Positions 8,456 through 17,172 of a DNA stretch of 64,000 nucleotides are shown here, one piece after another. This stretch comes from Paenibacillus_E qinlingensis_A (GTDB lineage Bacteria > Bacillota > Bacilli > Paenibacillales > NBRC-103111), in NCBI RefSeq assembly GCF_031455095.1, contig NZ_JAVDSB010000001.1, positions 310,001 through 374,000 on the forward strand, written 5' to 3'. The notes under the pieces are model-generated. The model was not told the DNA's origin. It ran no database searches and saw only the letters and a program-made list of their open reading frames with translations. Position numbers and translations under genes: made by a program. Each line of letters begins with the position of its first letter. Position 1 is the first letter of the stretch.

Positions 8456-9829
8456 TTAGTAAGATGTGTAATTCAACTCAACCGTTGATAGTCCGCAAAA
8501 ACCAGGGAAATTCTTCGCGATTTTCTTCGCTTCTTCAGGAGTAGCAGCTGCACCAAGCTGTTCAATACGGCGCAAACGTGAGCGTTCGGACATTTCTGCA
8601 GCTGTGATTAAATCGTTGATTTGTTTATATAACTCAGGTCCCCATATCTTACCAAAATCTACATGCATACGCTCATCTGCCATATCGAATTCACACTGAA
8701 TGGCGGATAGGGCATCTCCAAATTTCCAGAATTGTTCAGCACTCTTACGCTTCTTGATGAAGGAGCAGGGCTCGGCAACCATTGTCAGACCCGCATACAT
8801 ATCAGGGAACCATTCCGCTGCTAGGTCCGTTAGCCCCTTCCCAGGTGAACCTTTGAAATATTTAAATTGTGATGTTGTATAGCCCATTTGCTCCAAGCGA
8901 CGAATCCCCATGTGACAATGGCGAATCTCATCCCACAGATGTCTAGCGAGGTCAAAAAAGAATTGTTTGGGCATGTGCTGTACCCCGTAATACAAGTAAC
9001 AGAGTGACTCTGCCGCGCCCATCTCTGTGGCGTTGATGAAGTGCATTTGTTTAATACTATCATGAAGCGGCGACATGCCAGGATCTTCATAAGTGGTTTT
9101 ATATTTGCTGTCCGGCACATGAATCGGGAATCGTTCCACATTCCAGGCAGAATCGGAGGGTACAGGTCCAACAGCTTCATAGGCAGGAGGGATTGGCCAA
9201 TCCAGAGAAGCAACTTGCTCGCTCAACGGAGCCGTTGCATAGGTCTGCCATACACTTTGCACATAATTACGCCATTCCGTTATTTGTTGAAAAAGCTCCT
9301 GATGATCACTTCCAGCAAAGTAGATCTGTTCATTCGTCCATTTAATACTATCTGGACGGTCTAGCATAATTACCCGCAATATATCAAAAGTAGGTACATC
9401 AAGAATCGGATCTAGGCGATATTGTAATTTTTCATACTCGGCATATACATGTTGAAGAACATAGAGATACCCAGCGAAGAAGGCATGCTCAGAAGGAGCG
9501 AGTGAAATTCTCTCGAACGTCTCACGTACGACGGCTGGGGTGTCCTGTTTGTCCAGAGACGGCCCCGGTAATTCAGAAACGCGCCCATAAAGGTATTTGG
9601 CATGTTGGTTATGCAAATAAGCAAATCGACCTAATTGCGCTTTGGTTTCAAACTCTTTAACAGCTGGAACCCAGCCGAAGACTGCGCGAGACAGCTCGAA
9701 TTCTAGCCAAAACAGTGCTACTAGTGCATTGGCTGTATCTTTGGGACGGTAGAATCTCCCGGCTTGGTTGGCGTTGATGCGAGGTGTGACTTCGTTATCC
9801 ATCACATTGACTTCACGATGTTCATTCAT
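8456..9829 (-). CDS. Ferritin-like di-iron protein of unknown function
   Basis: A 457-residue helical protein with ferritin-like di-iron signatures: a Glu in ATEMGAAES (about residue 270) followed by ExxH in DEIRHCH (about 298), and a second ExxH in DERMH (about 385). An N-terminal helical half repeats the idea with HNQHAKYLYGR and SEHAFFAGYLYVLQ. It is much longer than ferritins and resembles DUF455-type ferritin-like oxygenases, but I cannot name a function. ATG 9829 follows GGGAGGG at a spacing of about 9 bp. It is the first gene of a two-gene operon with the heparinase-like gene and is divergent from an AraC gene that probably controls it. Its product could oxidise or deaminate a sugar derivative; that is inference. 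Confidence 0.7.
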   Translation of the reverse strand: MNEHREVNVMDNEVTPRINANQAGRFYRPKDTANALVALFWLEFELSRAVFGWVPAVKEFETKAQLGRFAYLHNQHAKYLYGRVSELPGPSLDKQDTPAVVRETFERISLAPSEHAFFAGYLYVLQHVYAEYEKLQYRLDPILDVPTFDILRVIMLDRPDSIKWTNEQIYFAGSDHQELFQQITEWRNYVQSVWQTYATAPLSEQVASLDWPIPPAYEAVGPVPSDSAWNVERFPIHVPDSKYKTTYEDPGMSPLHDSIKQMHFINATEMGAAESLCYLYYGVQHMPKQFFFDLARHLWDEIRHCHMGIRRLEQMGYTTSQFKYFKGSPGKGLTDLAAEWFPDMYAGLTMVAEPCSFIKKRKSAEQFWKFGDALSAIQCEFDMADERMHVDFGKIWGPELYKQINDLITAAEMSERSRLRRIEQLGAAATPEEAKKIAKNFPGFCGLSTVELNYTSY

Positions 9830-9951
9830 AATCGTTGCCCTCCCTTGTATGTAAAGCTATACGTTTAGTTTAATCCAAGGGAAGCAAGAAAAGTTTCCTG
9901 TATCTATGTTAAAATATCGTTATATTGCTATTTTCTCGGGGATGGTGCGGA

Positions 9952-10806
9952 ATGAAGCTCATAGACAATGTACTTGGTAAGCATCCTTATTTGTCTTCGG
10001 TTCGAAAGTTTACGACGGATGAGAAGGGCTATGCGATATTTCATGCACATCAGGGATTGGAGTTCCTTTACGTGGAGCAGGGAGATGGCCATATCATTAT
10101 CGATAATAAGCTCATTCCTATGCATCCGCAAACCTTATACTGCTTTCAACCTTATCAATTGCATAAAGTCAACGCGAAAGCGAGCAGCGATCAACCTTAT
10201 ATTCGTAGTCTTATCGTCATTGAGCCATTAACTGTCTTACCATATTTAGCTGTATTTCCAGAGCTATCCGCTTTTTTTCAAAGAGTTTGGAAAGAGATAT
10301 TACCAACACAATTTTTCGAGATTAGTGAGGCTGGTCCGATCTTTGCCCTATTACAACACGAACTGGACAACCAAGATCATGGAAATCAGTTAGAAGTTGT
10401 TGCGCTCACCGTTATTGCTATATTACGTAAACTTCGCGAAGTGATGGATGAGAAGGAAGCGGCTCATGTGAAAAGAGCTTCTCGCAAAATTGCGATAGTT
10501 GAGCAGGCGATGGCTTGGTTTGATACCAACTATCGGGAGAGTTTTCGTCTGAATGATCTAGCTTCAGAGCTGCACATTTCACCCTATTACTTATCACATT
10601 TGTTTAAAAAGGATACGGGGAGTACGTTGACAGAGTATGTGACGGTCAAACGGTTAAGGGAAGCCTGTCTTCTCCTACAAAGTACGGAGCAATCCGTAGA
10701 GATGATCGCTTCGCAGGTAGGGTTCGCAACGGCTTCCCATTTTATCTACACGTTTAAAAAGCACATGGGTATTACACCTTACCAATATCGAACACAGGAC
10801 AGATAG
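9952..10806 (+). CDS. AraC-family transcriptional regulator
   Basis: A 284-residue regulator. The N-terminal cupin sensor contains HAHQGLEFLYVEQGDGHIII and the C-terminal AraC double helix-turn-helix spans about residues 190-282 (LASELHISPYYLSHLFKK, then IASQVGFATASHFIYTFKK). An upstream in-frame TTG at 9925 exists, but ATG 9952 has the better site (GGGGATGGTG) in front. It is divergent from the ferritin-like/heparinase-like operon, with 122 bp between the two starts. That is the usual layout for an AraC activator and its target genes. Confidence 0.92.
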   Translation: MKLIDNVLGKHPYLSSVRKFTTDEKGYAIFHAHQGLEFLYVEQGDGHIIIDNKLIPMHPQTLYCFQPYQLHKVNAKASSDQPYIRSLIVIEPLTVLPYLAVFPELSAFFQRVWKEILPTQFFEISEAGPIFALLQHELDNQDHGNQLEVVALTVIAILRKLREVMDEKEAAHVKRASRKIAIVEQAMAWFDTNYRESFRLNDLASELHISPYYLSHLFKKDTGSTLTEYVTVKRLREACLLLQSTEQSVEMIASQVGFATASHFIYTFKKHMGITPYQYRTQDR

Positions 10807-10865
10807 GTTGGGGGTAATCATCATCGTAAGATAATGAAGGGGATAAGAACCTGGACAGCGTAAAG

Positions 10866-13559
10866 CTAAATAGCTTTTATCCAGATCGATGCCTGTGGCT
10901 GACAATTTTCAATTCGCAGCTCTAGTCCTCCGCTTTCACGAACGACAGCTTGAACCGCACAGCCAATGCCTTCGACTGCGTAATGCTGGTCTAGGGACAT
11001 ATTAACCAGCATGTTGAATGGTTGCTGTGAGCTCGCACCGTAATGGAATTTCGCTTGGAACTCTGTGCAATCCTCATTGACTTGCTGCGAAATCATCCAT
11101 ACGTTAAACCCGGTTGATACTTTGCCTATTTCATAATACGCAGCAAACCAATTCAATACCGGTGCAGACAAGCCGCCAAAATGGTGCCATCCGGCTCCGC
11201 GACCTGTTTGAACGATGAAATGTTCAAAGCAGTTATAGGTAAGTTCAGTTTCCCGTTGCCAAAGATCAAGTGCCGTAGTGGCGATCAGATTGGCAAGATC
11301 GGCATGCCCCAGATCAAGCATCGTTTTCCAGAAAAACCATTGATGCGGCATCCATACAGCGCCATTCCAATAGCCGTCCGCGCGATAGTAAGGCGCACTC
11401 TGGTCCACTGTAGACAGACCTATGGATGTCCAGCATCGTTTCTCGTCAAAAAGAGCGGCTATTAATCTTTCGGCCCGTTCTCTTGAACATACGCCAGCAA
11501 CCAGTGGGTATAATCCATCCATGCCCATGTTGTAATTGGCTCCGGATTCGTGTCGTAGAATGTGCAGAGGCACGCCTTGTTCGTCATGCACGACATAGCC
11601 ATAATAGCCGGCTTCTTCATCCCATGCGTAACGCTCAAGGGCTTCGCTCCATCTATGGATGTCGGCATCATATTCCGCCATATCTGGCTGCCATTCGCTT
11701 CGCATTGTGGCAGCCATTTTTAAAATTTTGGCCGTACGGATAGCTTGACTCGTAGTTATGATGGGGGAAACCGTTGCTTTCAGCCCTTCGAAATGTACGT
11801 GTTTCTGCGGTGGATAATCGTCCCAACCACCGGAATTGTAGAAGTAATCCCATGTTTTTAGCAAGTCTGAACGCATAGAGCTCGTTGTGGAGCCTTGAAT
11901 TTTACCAGAGAGGAATCGATAATATTGCCGCAGGCGCGTATAAAAATGATCCAAAAGCGCTGGAGAACGTGTACGATTCCATAGTTCGAGAAACAGATAA
12001 TGTTGCACGGGCACAGGACTTCCATGGTGGATGAACGCTGCCTGCGTATCGCCAGGCTCCGTCATATACGCATTTAGACAGTCGACTGCGCGCTGAACGT
12101 CCAACTCTGAGAAGCCGAGTCCAATAAAGCCGGAGTCCCATGTATACAACGAATCCCACCAGCGGCCGGGTGTACTATGGCGAATATAGCTTCGTTTGGT
12201 ATACACGGGGAATACGGTATTGGTTAACAAGGTGGCTCGCATTAACTGTTGACCAAAGGCATAGGGATCACCGGTCTCATAGGAGGCAGGCCGTTCAAGA
12301 CCTAACCTTGCTGCTTGATAAATAGATTCACAATGTGTAGAGGCAAGCCGAAAGCTCAGCAGCTTCTGAGTAACGTCTTCATAGGAGCCAGAGCAGACCA
12401 TGCCATGTAGGACCTTAGATGATTGAGGCAATACATGAATCGGTCTCATAAATATATTAGTATAATGTCCCTTATCATTGCCAAGCAGAACCTCGTCTAC
12501 GTGATTATGAACGGTATGACGAGCAAAGCGGTCCAACTCATCATTTTTATAGGTGCGAATTTCTACATCGTCGTAATCCCACATCAACCCGTAGTGATAT
12601 GGGCTATCCGGATAGCGTAAAATCAAGCTCCCTGGAACAGGACCTTCCAGCCGTTCAGGCTCTGTTTGCCACGGAATATCGGGAAATGCAACAGCATTTC
12701 GTTCTTGTTCTTCAATGAGGGTGAATCCATCGAAATCTATAGCACCTGTCCCTGTGGAACATATTTCAATGAGATAGTCACCTGCTGGCAATTGCCCTAT
12801 GTCGATTTGAGCGGTGATTGCCTCATTTGTTTTCTCCAATGGTAAGTAATAGGCACAATTCTGGATGGTAATGCGTAGTTCGCCATCGTGATCCGCTTTG
12901 TATCTCGCTAAGAATAGACCATTATGCAAGTCGCGAGAAGAAGTCCATTCGTAGACAAGTATGTCACCCTTGTCTGCTCCGAATCCTTGGCCAATGGCAG
13001 AGCCGCCAGTCCAATGTTGTCCGCGAAATTCACCGCGCAGAAATCCGTCATATCCGAGTCCGTCTGCAGGGCGTGGTCGTGCGAAAGTCAGTTCTTTATA
13101 TTCAAGGGCATCCATCCAAACCGCCCCCTCGGGTAGTTGAGCCTCGGCAAAAATATGCGTCTGGCCATGTCCCGGAAGACGGGGGGGATGTAACGAAGCC
13201 ATCCAGTGCAACACGAGATTCTGTGGATGTTCTGTTCGATTGACAAGTGAAGCGCGGACTAGGCGGCTGTCGTCATCCACTTTGCTGAAAGAAATATCGG
13301 TATAAACTTGATCTTTCCACTCCAACTCGTGTCGATGGGCGTAGTAGCTATAATCAGGCGTCGCTTCCCAGGGGTGATAACCAGACTCCCACAGGACACT
13401 GGGAATATCCATTTTCCGTCGGTAGAAGCCAGGCATTAGGCTAAGATCAAAACGCAAACCGCGCGCTTGGTCACTAATGTGGGAGATGCCGATATATTGC
13501 TTCGTGTAAGGGCCCCAATCAGGCAGCCGCAAATCATGGGTGTTCTGTAGTTCCTTCAT
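10866..13559 (-). CDS. Large (alpha/alpha)6-barrel glycoside hydrolase, GH63/MGH1-like
   Basis: An 897-residue enzyme. The N-terminal half (to about residue 430) is a beta-rich domain. The C-terminal half is an (alpha/alpha)6 barrel like clan GH-G (GH63 glucosidases, mannosylglycerate hydrolase-like enzymes, trehalase relatives). The barrel shows RWWDSLYTWDSGFIGLGF near residues 465-482, where the Asp of WDSGF is the likely general acid, YFYNSGGWDDYPPQ, and ADGYWNGAVWMPHQW. A late CFEHF with Glu near 778 is a candidate base. There is no signal peptide, so it is intracellular. ATG 13559 follows AAGGAG at 9 bp. It is divergent from an AraC gene. The exact substrate is not readable from the sequence. 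Confidence 0.82.
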   Translation of the reverse strand: MKELQNTHDLRLPDWGPYTKQYIGISHISDQARGLRFDLSLMPGFYRRKMDIPSVLWESGYHPWEATPDYSYYAHRHELEWKDQVYTDISFSKVDDDSRLVRASLVNRTEHPQNLVLHWMASLHPPRLPGHGQTHIFAEAQLPEGAVWMDALEYKELTFARPRPADGLGYDGFLRGEFRGQHWTGGSAIGQGFGADKGDILVYEWTSSRDLHNGLFLARYKADHDGELRITIQNCAYYLPLEKTNEAITAQIDIGQLPAGDYLIEICSTGTGAIDFDGFTLIEEQERNAVAFPDIPWQTEPERLEGPVPGSLILRYPDSPYHYGLMWDYDDVEIRTYKNDELDRFARHTVHNHVDEVLLGNDKGHYTNIFMRPIHVLPQSSKVLHGMVCSGSYEDVTQKLLSFRLASTHCESIYQAARLGLERPASYETGDPYAFGQQLMRATLLTNTVFPVYTKRSYIRHSTPGRWWDSLYTWDSGFIGLGFSELDVQRAVDCLNAYMTEPGDTQAAFIHHGSPVPVQHYLFLELWNRTRSPALLDHFYTRLRQYYRFLSGKIQGSTTSSMRSDLLKTWDYFYNSGGWDDYPPQKHVHFEGLKATVSPIITTSQAIRTAKILKMAATMRSEWQPDMAEYDADIHRWSEALERYAWDEEAGYYGYVVHDEQGVPLHILRHESGANYNMGMDGLYPLVAGVCSRERAERLIAALFDEKRCWTSIGLSTVDQSAPYYRADGYWNGAVWMPHQWFFWKTMLDLGHADLANLIATTALDLWQRETELTYNCFEHFIVQTGRGAGWHHFGGLSAPVLNWFAAYYEIGKVSTGFNVWMISQQVNEDCTEFQAKFHYGASSQQPFNMLVNMSLDQHYAVEGIGCAVQAVVRESGGLELRIENCQPQASIWIKAI

Positions 13560-13582
13560 CGATGATTACTCCTTCTAATGAG

Positions 13583-13610
13583 ATCGTATTTTATCTTCAT
13601 TTTAGTTCAA
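13583..13610 (-). promoter_or_regulatory. Promoter of the GH63-like gene
   Basis: On the minus strand a -35 TTGAAC (13610-13605), a 16-bp spacer and -10 TACGAT (13588-13583) lie 24 bp before the start codon. The direct repeat at 13621-13640 is immediately upstream of the -35, where an AraC activator would normally bind. Confidence 0.5.
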
Positions 13611-13620
13611 TGCTTAGTAA

Positions 13621-13640
13621 AATACGTCTTATAATACGTC
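13621..13640. promoter_or_regulatory. Direct repeat, probable AraC-type operator
   Basis: AATACGTC occurs twice with a period of 12 bp between the divergent hydrolase and AraC genes. Paired direct half-sites about one helical turn apart are typical of AraC-family binding. It lies 10 bp upstream of the hydrolase -35 and about 30 bp upstream of an extended -10 (TGTTACACT, 13667-13675) facing the AraC gene, so it could control both. Confidence 0.5.
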
Positions 13641-13710
13641 ATTTTTATCTTGATATCGGATATTCGTGTTACACTGGAAGGAATTGAGATCAGAGCGAGG
13701 TTGATGCAGA

Positions 13711-14607
13711 TTGAACGTCGATTTGGAAGCTTACGATAAAGAGAGAGTGGATTATTCAAATCCGAATTTGCGCTTGAAAATATGGGAGATTCACCATCCA
13801 GCCATTCGTTCAGACTTATATGGACCATGGCATTACCATGAGGAAGTGGAATGGATTCTTATTCTTCAGGGATCGATGACGATGGAAACGACACAACGAG
13901 CGTACAAGCTTGAAGCAGGAGATGTTGTCTTGTTTGGCTCCAATGAAATCCATCGTTCCCACAAACATATGGAACAGGAATTAACCTACCTCGTTTGTCA
14001 TGTCGACATGGCGGCGTTCATGGATCAGACTTTGATGCCCTATTTTGCCGCTTGGACGGGACGATCTGCCAACCTGACGCGACTAAACAGTCTCTTCAGC
14101 AAATACCCGCAATGCAGGACTGACATCAGCCAGTTATTAAACGATTTGTTGGAAGATATGACAACGAAGCAACGAGGATACGAGCTATCTGTTAATGCTA
14201 CTTTGAAACGGCTTCTCTATGTTCTAGTCAAATATGACGATGAGCACGTTATCGTCCCTATGGATCCGCAATTTGCCTTGAAACTTAGTCCAGCGCTCGA
14301 CTATATTGAGCAATTGCTGGAGGATAAATGCCAGCTTGAGGATGTTAGCTCCAAACTGAATTACAACAGTAGTTATTTTGCCAAAATGTTTAAGAAGGCG
14401 ATGGGCATCACGTTCACGGAGTATGTTCAACTTCGTAGAATGAAACGAGCGGAGCAGCTTCTGCTAACGGAGTCATCATCCATTACCGAAATCAGCGCTA
14501 AGGTCGGCTTTGTTAGTCCGGCTCAATTTTATCAATTATTTAGAAGGCACTATGGCTGTTCTCCGAAGAAATATATGTCGAGGCGTAATTTTTTTGTAGG
14601 GGGATAG
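13711..14607 (+). CDS. AraC-family transcriptional regulator
   Basis: A 298-residue AraC regulator. The cupin sensor has PWHYHEEVEWILILQGSMTM and GDVVLFGSNEIHRSHKH. The C-terminal double helix-turn-helix (about residues 195-290) contains NYNSSYFAKMFKKAMGITF and ISAKVGFVSPAQFYQLFRR. The start is TTG 13711, 11 bp after GCGAGG; an in-frame GTG at 13747 would cut into the sensor domain. It is divergent from the GH63-like gene, and the direct repeat between them is its likely operator. Confidence 0.9.
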   Translation: MNVDLEAYDKERVDYSNPNLRLKIWEIHHPAIRSDLYGPWHYHEEVEWILILQGSMTMETTQRAYKLEAGDVVLFGSNEIHRSHKHMEQELTYLVCHVDMAAFMDQTLMPYFAAWTGRSANLTRLNSLFSKYPQCRTDISQLLNDLLEDMTTKQRGYELSVNATLKRLLYVLVKYDDEHVIVPMDPQFALKLSPALDYIEQLLEDKCQLEDVSSKLNYNSSYFAKMFKKAMGITFTEYVQLRRMKRAEQLLLTESSSITEISAKVGFVSPAQFYQLFRRHYGCSPKKYMSRRNFFVGG

Positions 14608-14873
14608 CGAGTCATAAGGGCAGGTCAAATTGAACTGATTTCCGTGGAGAGGGTCAAACGTATGGCCAGGAGAGAGTCTACCGAGCAAGCGCAGTTTTTA
14701 ACACAATTGTACTTAAAATAGTGCAAGTATTCATGTCCATTATTTGTTAATATAAATGGTGGAACTGTGGAAGAAGCAGCCTCGCGAAGTGAAGCGTACA
14801 AATGGCGGTTCCGAAGGAATCGGCACGAACGATGTGAACACATTAATCATAAATAGAAGGGCAGTGTGGTAAA

Positions 14874-15812
14874 ATGGAAGCACAAAAGACGAAGCGTTTG
14901 TATGCGGGTAATACTTCTCATTTATATGAGGTGCAATCGGATTGGCTTCAAGTTCCACCTAACGTTGAGCTTGGCTATACCCACGGTATTGTGACGGACA
15001 AAAACGACCGTGTCTACATATTCCATACTGGCAAGCCCAGTGTTTTAGTTTTTGAGTCAGATGGCGGCTTTGTTACGGCATGGGGTGAGGAATTCGCAGG
15101 CGGAGCTCATGGTTTCTATTTACATCAGGAGTCAGATGGCGAATTTCTTTATTTGACGGATACGAAGCAGGGTGTTGTTGTGAAGACGACACTGGCAGGG
15201 GAGAAGTTACTTACGATTGGCGCTCCAGATCGACCTGATATTTATGACGACGAAAGAAAATATGTGCCAACTGACGTGGCAGTTGCACCTAACGGTGATA
15301 TCTATGTCTCCGATGGTTATGGACAAAGTTGGGTACATCAATTTACAGCTGATGGCGAATATTTGCGTTCATGGGGAGGCAAAGGTTCTGAACTCGGTGA
15401 GTTCAAATGTCCGCATGGCATCTCGATCGATCTGCGCAGAAGTGAACCTGAAATCTATGTGGCTGATCGGGGCAACCATCGTATTCAGGTTTTCACCCTA
15501 GATGGTTCATTTATACGCAGTTTGGATGACGATTTGGATATGCCTTGCTCCTTTTTCTTTCATGGTGAGGAAATGTACATTCCTGATCTATACTCACGTG
15601 TTAGCATATTTGATGGCCATGACAGACTCGTTGCACACCTCGGCGAAGATCGACAAGCGAAGGGGCAAGAGGGTTGGCCTAACATTAACAAATCCTATTA
15701 TCGTGACAATAAATTGAGTTCACCGCATGGCGTTTGTGTCGATTCTCAAAGCAATGTGTACATAGCGGAGTGGGTCAGCGATGGTCGGATTACGAAATTG
15801 GTACGCGTATAA
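14874..15812 (+). CDS. NHL-repeat beta-propeller protein
   Basis: A 312-residue propeller with at least four NHL-type repeats, seen as recurring pairs of a GDIYVSDGYGQSWVHQF-like strand set and a DGEYLRSWGGKG-like turn. The clearest are near residues 140-175 and 185-218 (EIYVADRGNHRIQVFTLDG). The sequence resembles the beta-propeller lyase part of peptidyl-amidating enzymes but lacks the other catalytic domain, and in bacteria such proteins are mostly uncharacterised. There is no signal peptide or lipobox, so it is probably cytoplasmic. It stands as a single gene with its own terminator. A hydrolase, lactonase or binding role is possible, and none can be chosen from the sequence. Confidence 0.8.
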   Translation: MEAQKTKRLYAGNTSHLYEVQSDWLQVPPNVELGYTHGIVTDKNDRVYIFHTGKPSVLVFESDGGFVTAWGEEFAGGAHGFYLHQESDGEFLYLTDTKQGVVVKTTLAGEKLLTIGAPDRPDIYDDERKYVPTDVAVAPNGDIYVSDGYGQSWVHQFTADGEYLRSWGGKGSELGEFKCPHGISIDLRRSEPEIYVADRGNHRIQVFTLDGSFIRSLDDDLDMPCSFFFHGEEMYIPDLYSRVSIFDGHDRLVAHLGEDRQAKGQEGWPNINKSYYRDNKLSSPHGVCVDSQSNVYIAEWVSDGRITKLVRV

Positions 15813-15842
15813 ACAAGAGAATGTCTTAGTTGCATGTATGGA

Positions 15843-15868
15843 AACCGCGCTGTTGCGCGGTTTTTTTT
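15843..15868 (+). terminator. Rho-independent terminator
   Basis: A perfect 8-bp stem, AACCGCGC / GCGCGGTT, with a TGTT loop runs into eight Ts. It terminates the NHL gene and stands between it and the convergent XRE-cupin gene. Confidence 0.92.
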
Positions 15869-15901
15869 ATGACGCGAAGCGTACCCCTATTTTTGTGTAA
15901 T

Positions 15902-16447
15902 TTAGGGTTTGGATTGACTGAATATCGCCAAATAAACAACTTCGTCGCTAATTGGGATAAGCGTATGCTTCTCAATAGAATCGAAGTATAAGCTGTCACC
16001 TGCCTTCAGGAGGTAATCTGTGTTTCCAACCTTGTACTGCATTTCCCCTTCCAGCACATAGACGAATTCTTCTCCGACGTGGCTGTATAAGGATCCGCGC
16101 TCATAATCTATTTTTTTGGCCGTAAACAAAAAGGGCTGCATCATTTTATCGCCGCGTTCTACAGCAAAGGCGAAAAAGGAATAACCTTTATCCGTTTTAA
16201 CCAATTTCGATTTGCTCACAGATGAGGAGGTATAGATGCTGCCTGTCTGCTGCTCATCATCAAGCAAAGTAGACACTTTCGTCCCTAACGCATCGGCAAT
16301 TTTGACTAATGTGGCAATGGGGGGAACTGTTTTGCCGTTCTCAATTTTGGAAAGCAAGCTTTTGGAGAAGCCGCTAATGGTGGCAACGTCCAGCAAACTG
16401 CGATTCTGTTCAAGTCTTAACTTTTTAATTCGGGCTCCAAGATCCAT
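15902..16447 (-). CDS. XRE-family regulator with C-terminal cupin
   Basis: A 181-residue two-domain regulator. Residues 1-60 are an HTH_3 domain (IKKLRLEQNRSLLDVATISG, then SKSLLSKIENGKTVPPI). Residues about 105-175 are a cupin_2 domain (SLYSHVGEEFVYVLEGEM, then KAGDSLYFDSIEKHTLIPI) that would bind a small ligand. A longer frame starts at 16486, but ATG 16447 has TAGGAG 10 bp upstream and begins at the usual family start, MDLGARIKKLR. It is divergent from a small cupin gene and probably binds the palindrome at 16545-16561. Confidence 0.9.
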   Translation of the reverse strand: MDLGARIKKLRLEQNRSLLDVATISGFSKSLLSKIENGKTVPPIATLVKIADALGTKVSTLLDDEQQTGSIYTSSSVSKSKLVKTDKGYSFFAFAVERGDKMMQPFLFTAKKIDYERGSLYSHVGEEFVYVLEGEMQYKVGNTDYLLKAGDSLYFDSIEKHTLIPISDEVVYLAIFSQSKP

Positions 16448-16537
16448 CTTGTGGTTGCTCCTATAATATGAAATTGAGTTTATCATAACGAAACGAAGTA
16501 GAATCAGTCAAGCTTTTGGATATATGTAAAAATAGGA

Positions 16538-16566
16538 TTGATTTATTCAACTAAGTTGAATAAAAT
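16538..16566 (+). promoter_or_regulatory. Promoter with a 17-bp operator filling its spacer
   Basis: The -35 TTGATT (16538-16543) and -10 TAAAAT (16561-16566) are exactly 17 bp apart. A perfect palindrome, ATTCAACT-A-AGTTGAAT (16545-16561), fills nearly the whole spacer. A protein bound there would block RNA polymerase. It drives the cupin gene at 16610, and the divergent XRE-cupin regulator is the natural candidate repressor. Confidence 0.75.
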
Positions 16567-16609
16567 GAAATTGAATTTAATAAATGATCGATGAGGTGAT
16601 GACTGTAAC

Positions 16610-16972
16610 ATGGCAACGATTACAAGTTTGACGGACGAAAAACATGTGCTTGATCTCGATTGGGGCAAAATTCAATGGTTATGTGGTCAGGAAATTGATC
16701 CTGAATGTGAAATGACGTTCGGGATGGTCTATATCCATGCGGGAGCTGAGAATAACAAGCATTATCATCCGAACTGTGAGGAATTTATTTTCGTACTTTC
16801 TGGTGAATGTGATCACACATTGGGCGATGAAAGTTTTCACTTGAAGCCAGGGATGATGCTGCGCATTCCGAGAGGTGTTTGGCATAATGCCAAAGCAACC
16901 AGCTGGGAACCTTGTCGCATGATGATTATGTATTCCGCACCTGATCGACAAACAAGAGGCCATTATTTATGA
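16610..16972 (+). CDS. Small single-domain cupin protein
   Basis: A 120-residue single cupin. The metal-ligand motif is visible as NNKHYHPNCEEFIFVLSGEC (H-x-H and Glu, about residues 48-67), with the second motif LRIPRGVWHNAK near 96. Such cupins may be sugar isomerases, dioxygenases or binding proteins, and the sequence does not decide. ATG 16610 follows GAGGTG. It is divergent from the XRE-cupin regulator and its promoter is occluded by the palindrome, so it is probably repressed until a ligand shared by both cupins is present. Its stop overlaps the ATG of the decayed gene at 16969 (ATGA). Confidence 0.85.
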   Translation: MATITSLTDEKHVLDLDWGKIQWLCGQEIDPECEMTFGMVYIHAGAENNKHYHPNCEEFIFVLSGECDHTLGDESFHLKPGMMLRIPRGVWHNAKATSWEPCRMMIMYSAPDRQTRGHYL

Positions 16973-17170
16973 GAAAAACAGAAAATGGACTTTGGGATTG
17001 ATCAGCGTTGTAGGTTCTTTGACATTCTTCGCTGCTTCGGCTTCAGCAAGTGTCATTGCGACAATCGACCTTGAAGGCGCATCGGTTAACGCGGTGCCCA
17101 GAACAATACGCTGAAGGTCTATTACGATAATTACAAATGGGGAACGACGTATAGTGATGTGGCCCCATAG
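16969..17170 (+). pseudogene. Decayed gene for a small secreted protein
   Basis: An ATG at 16969 overlaps the cupin stop, but its frame stops after ten codons. Adding one A in the run at 16974-16978 restores MRKNRKWTLGLISVVGSL followed by TFFAASASAS, a plain signal peptide. That frame then ends, and a second shift near 17095 gives QNNTLKVYYDNYKWGTTYSD before a TAG at 17168. The pieces look like the start of a secreted or stalk-domain protein with at least two frameshifts and the body deleted. It is too short for a family call. Confidence 0.55.
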
Positions 17171-17172
17171 AG

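Noticed and set aside
10850..10885. A small AAAGCTA / TAGCTTT palindrome as terminator between the AraC and GH63-like genes
   Set aside because: It overlaps the hydrolase stop region and has no T-run in either direction.
14756..14872. A 38-codon frame starting with ATG just before the NHL gene
   Set aside because: It has no ribosome binding site, no recognisable similarity and ends at the next gene's start; the 266-bp gap around it shows nothing else convincing.
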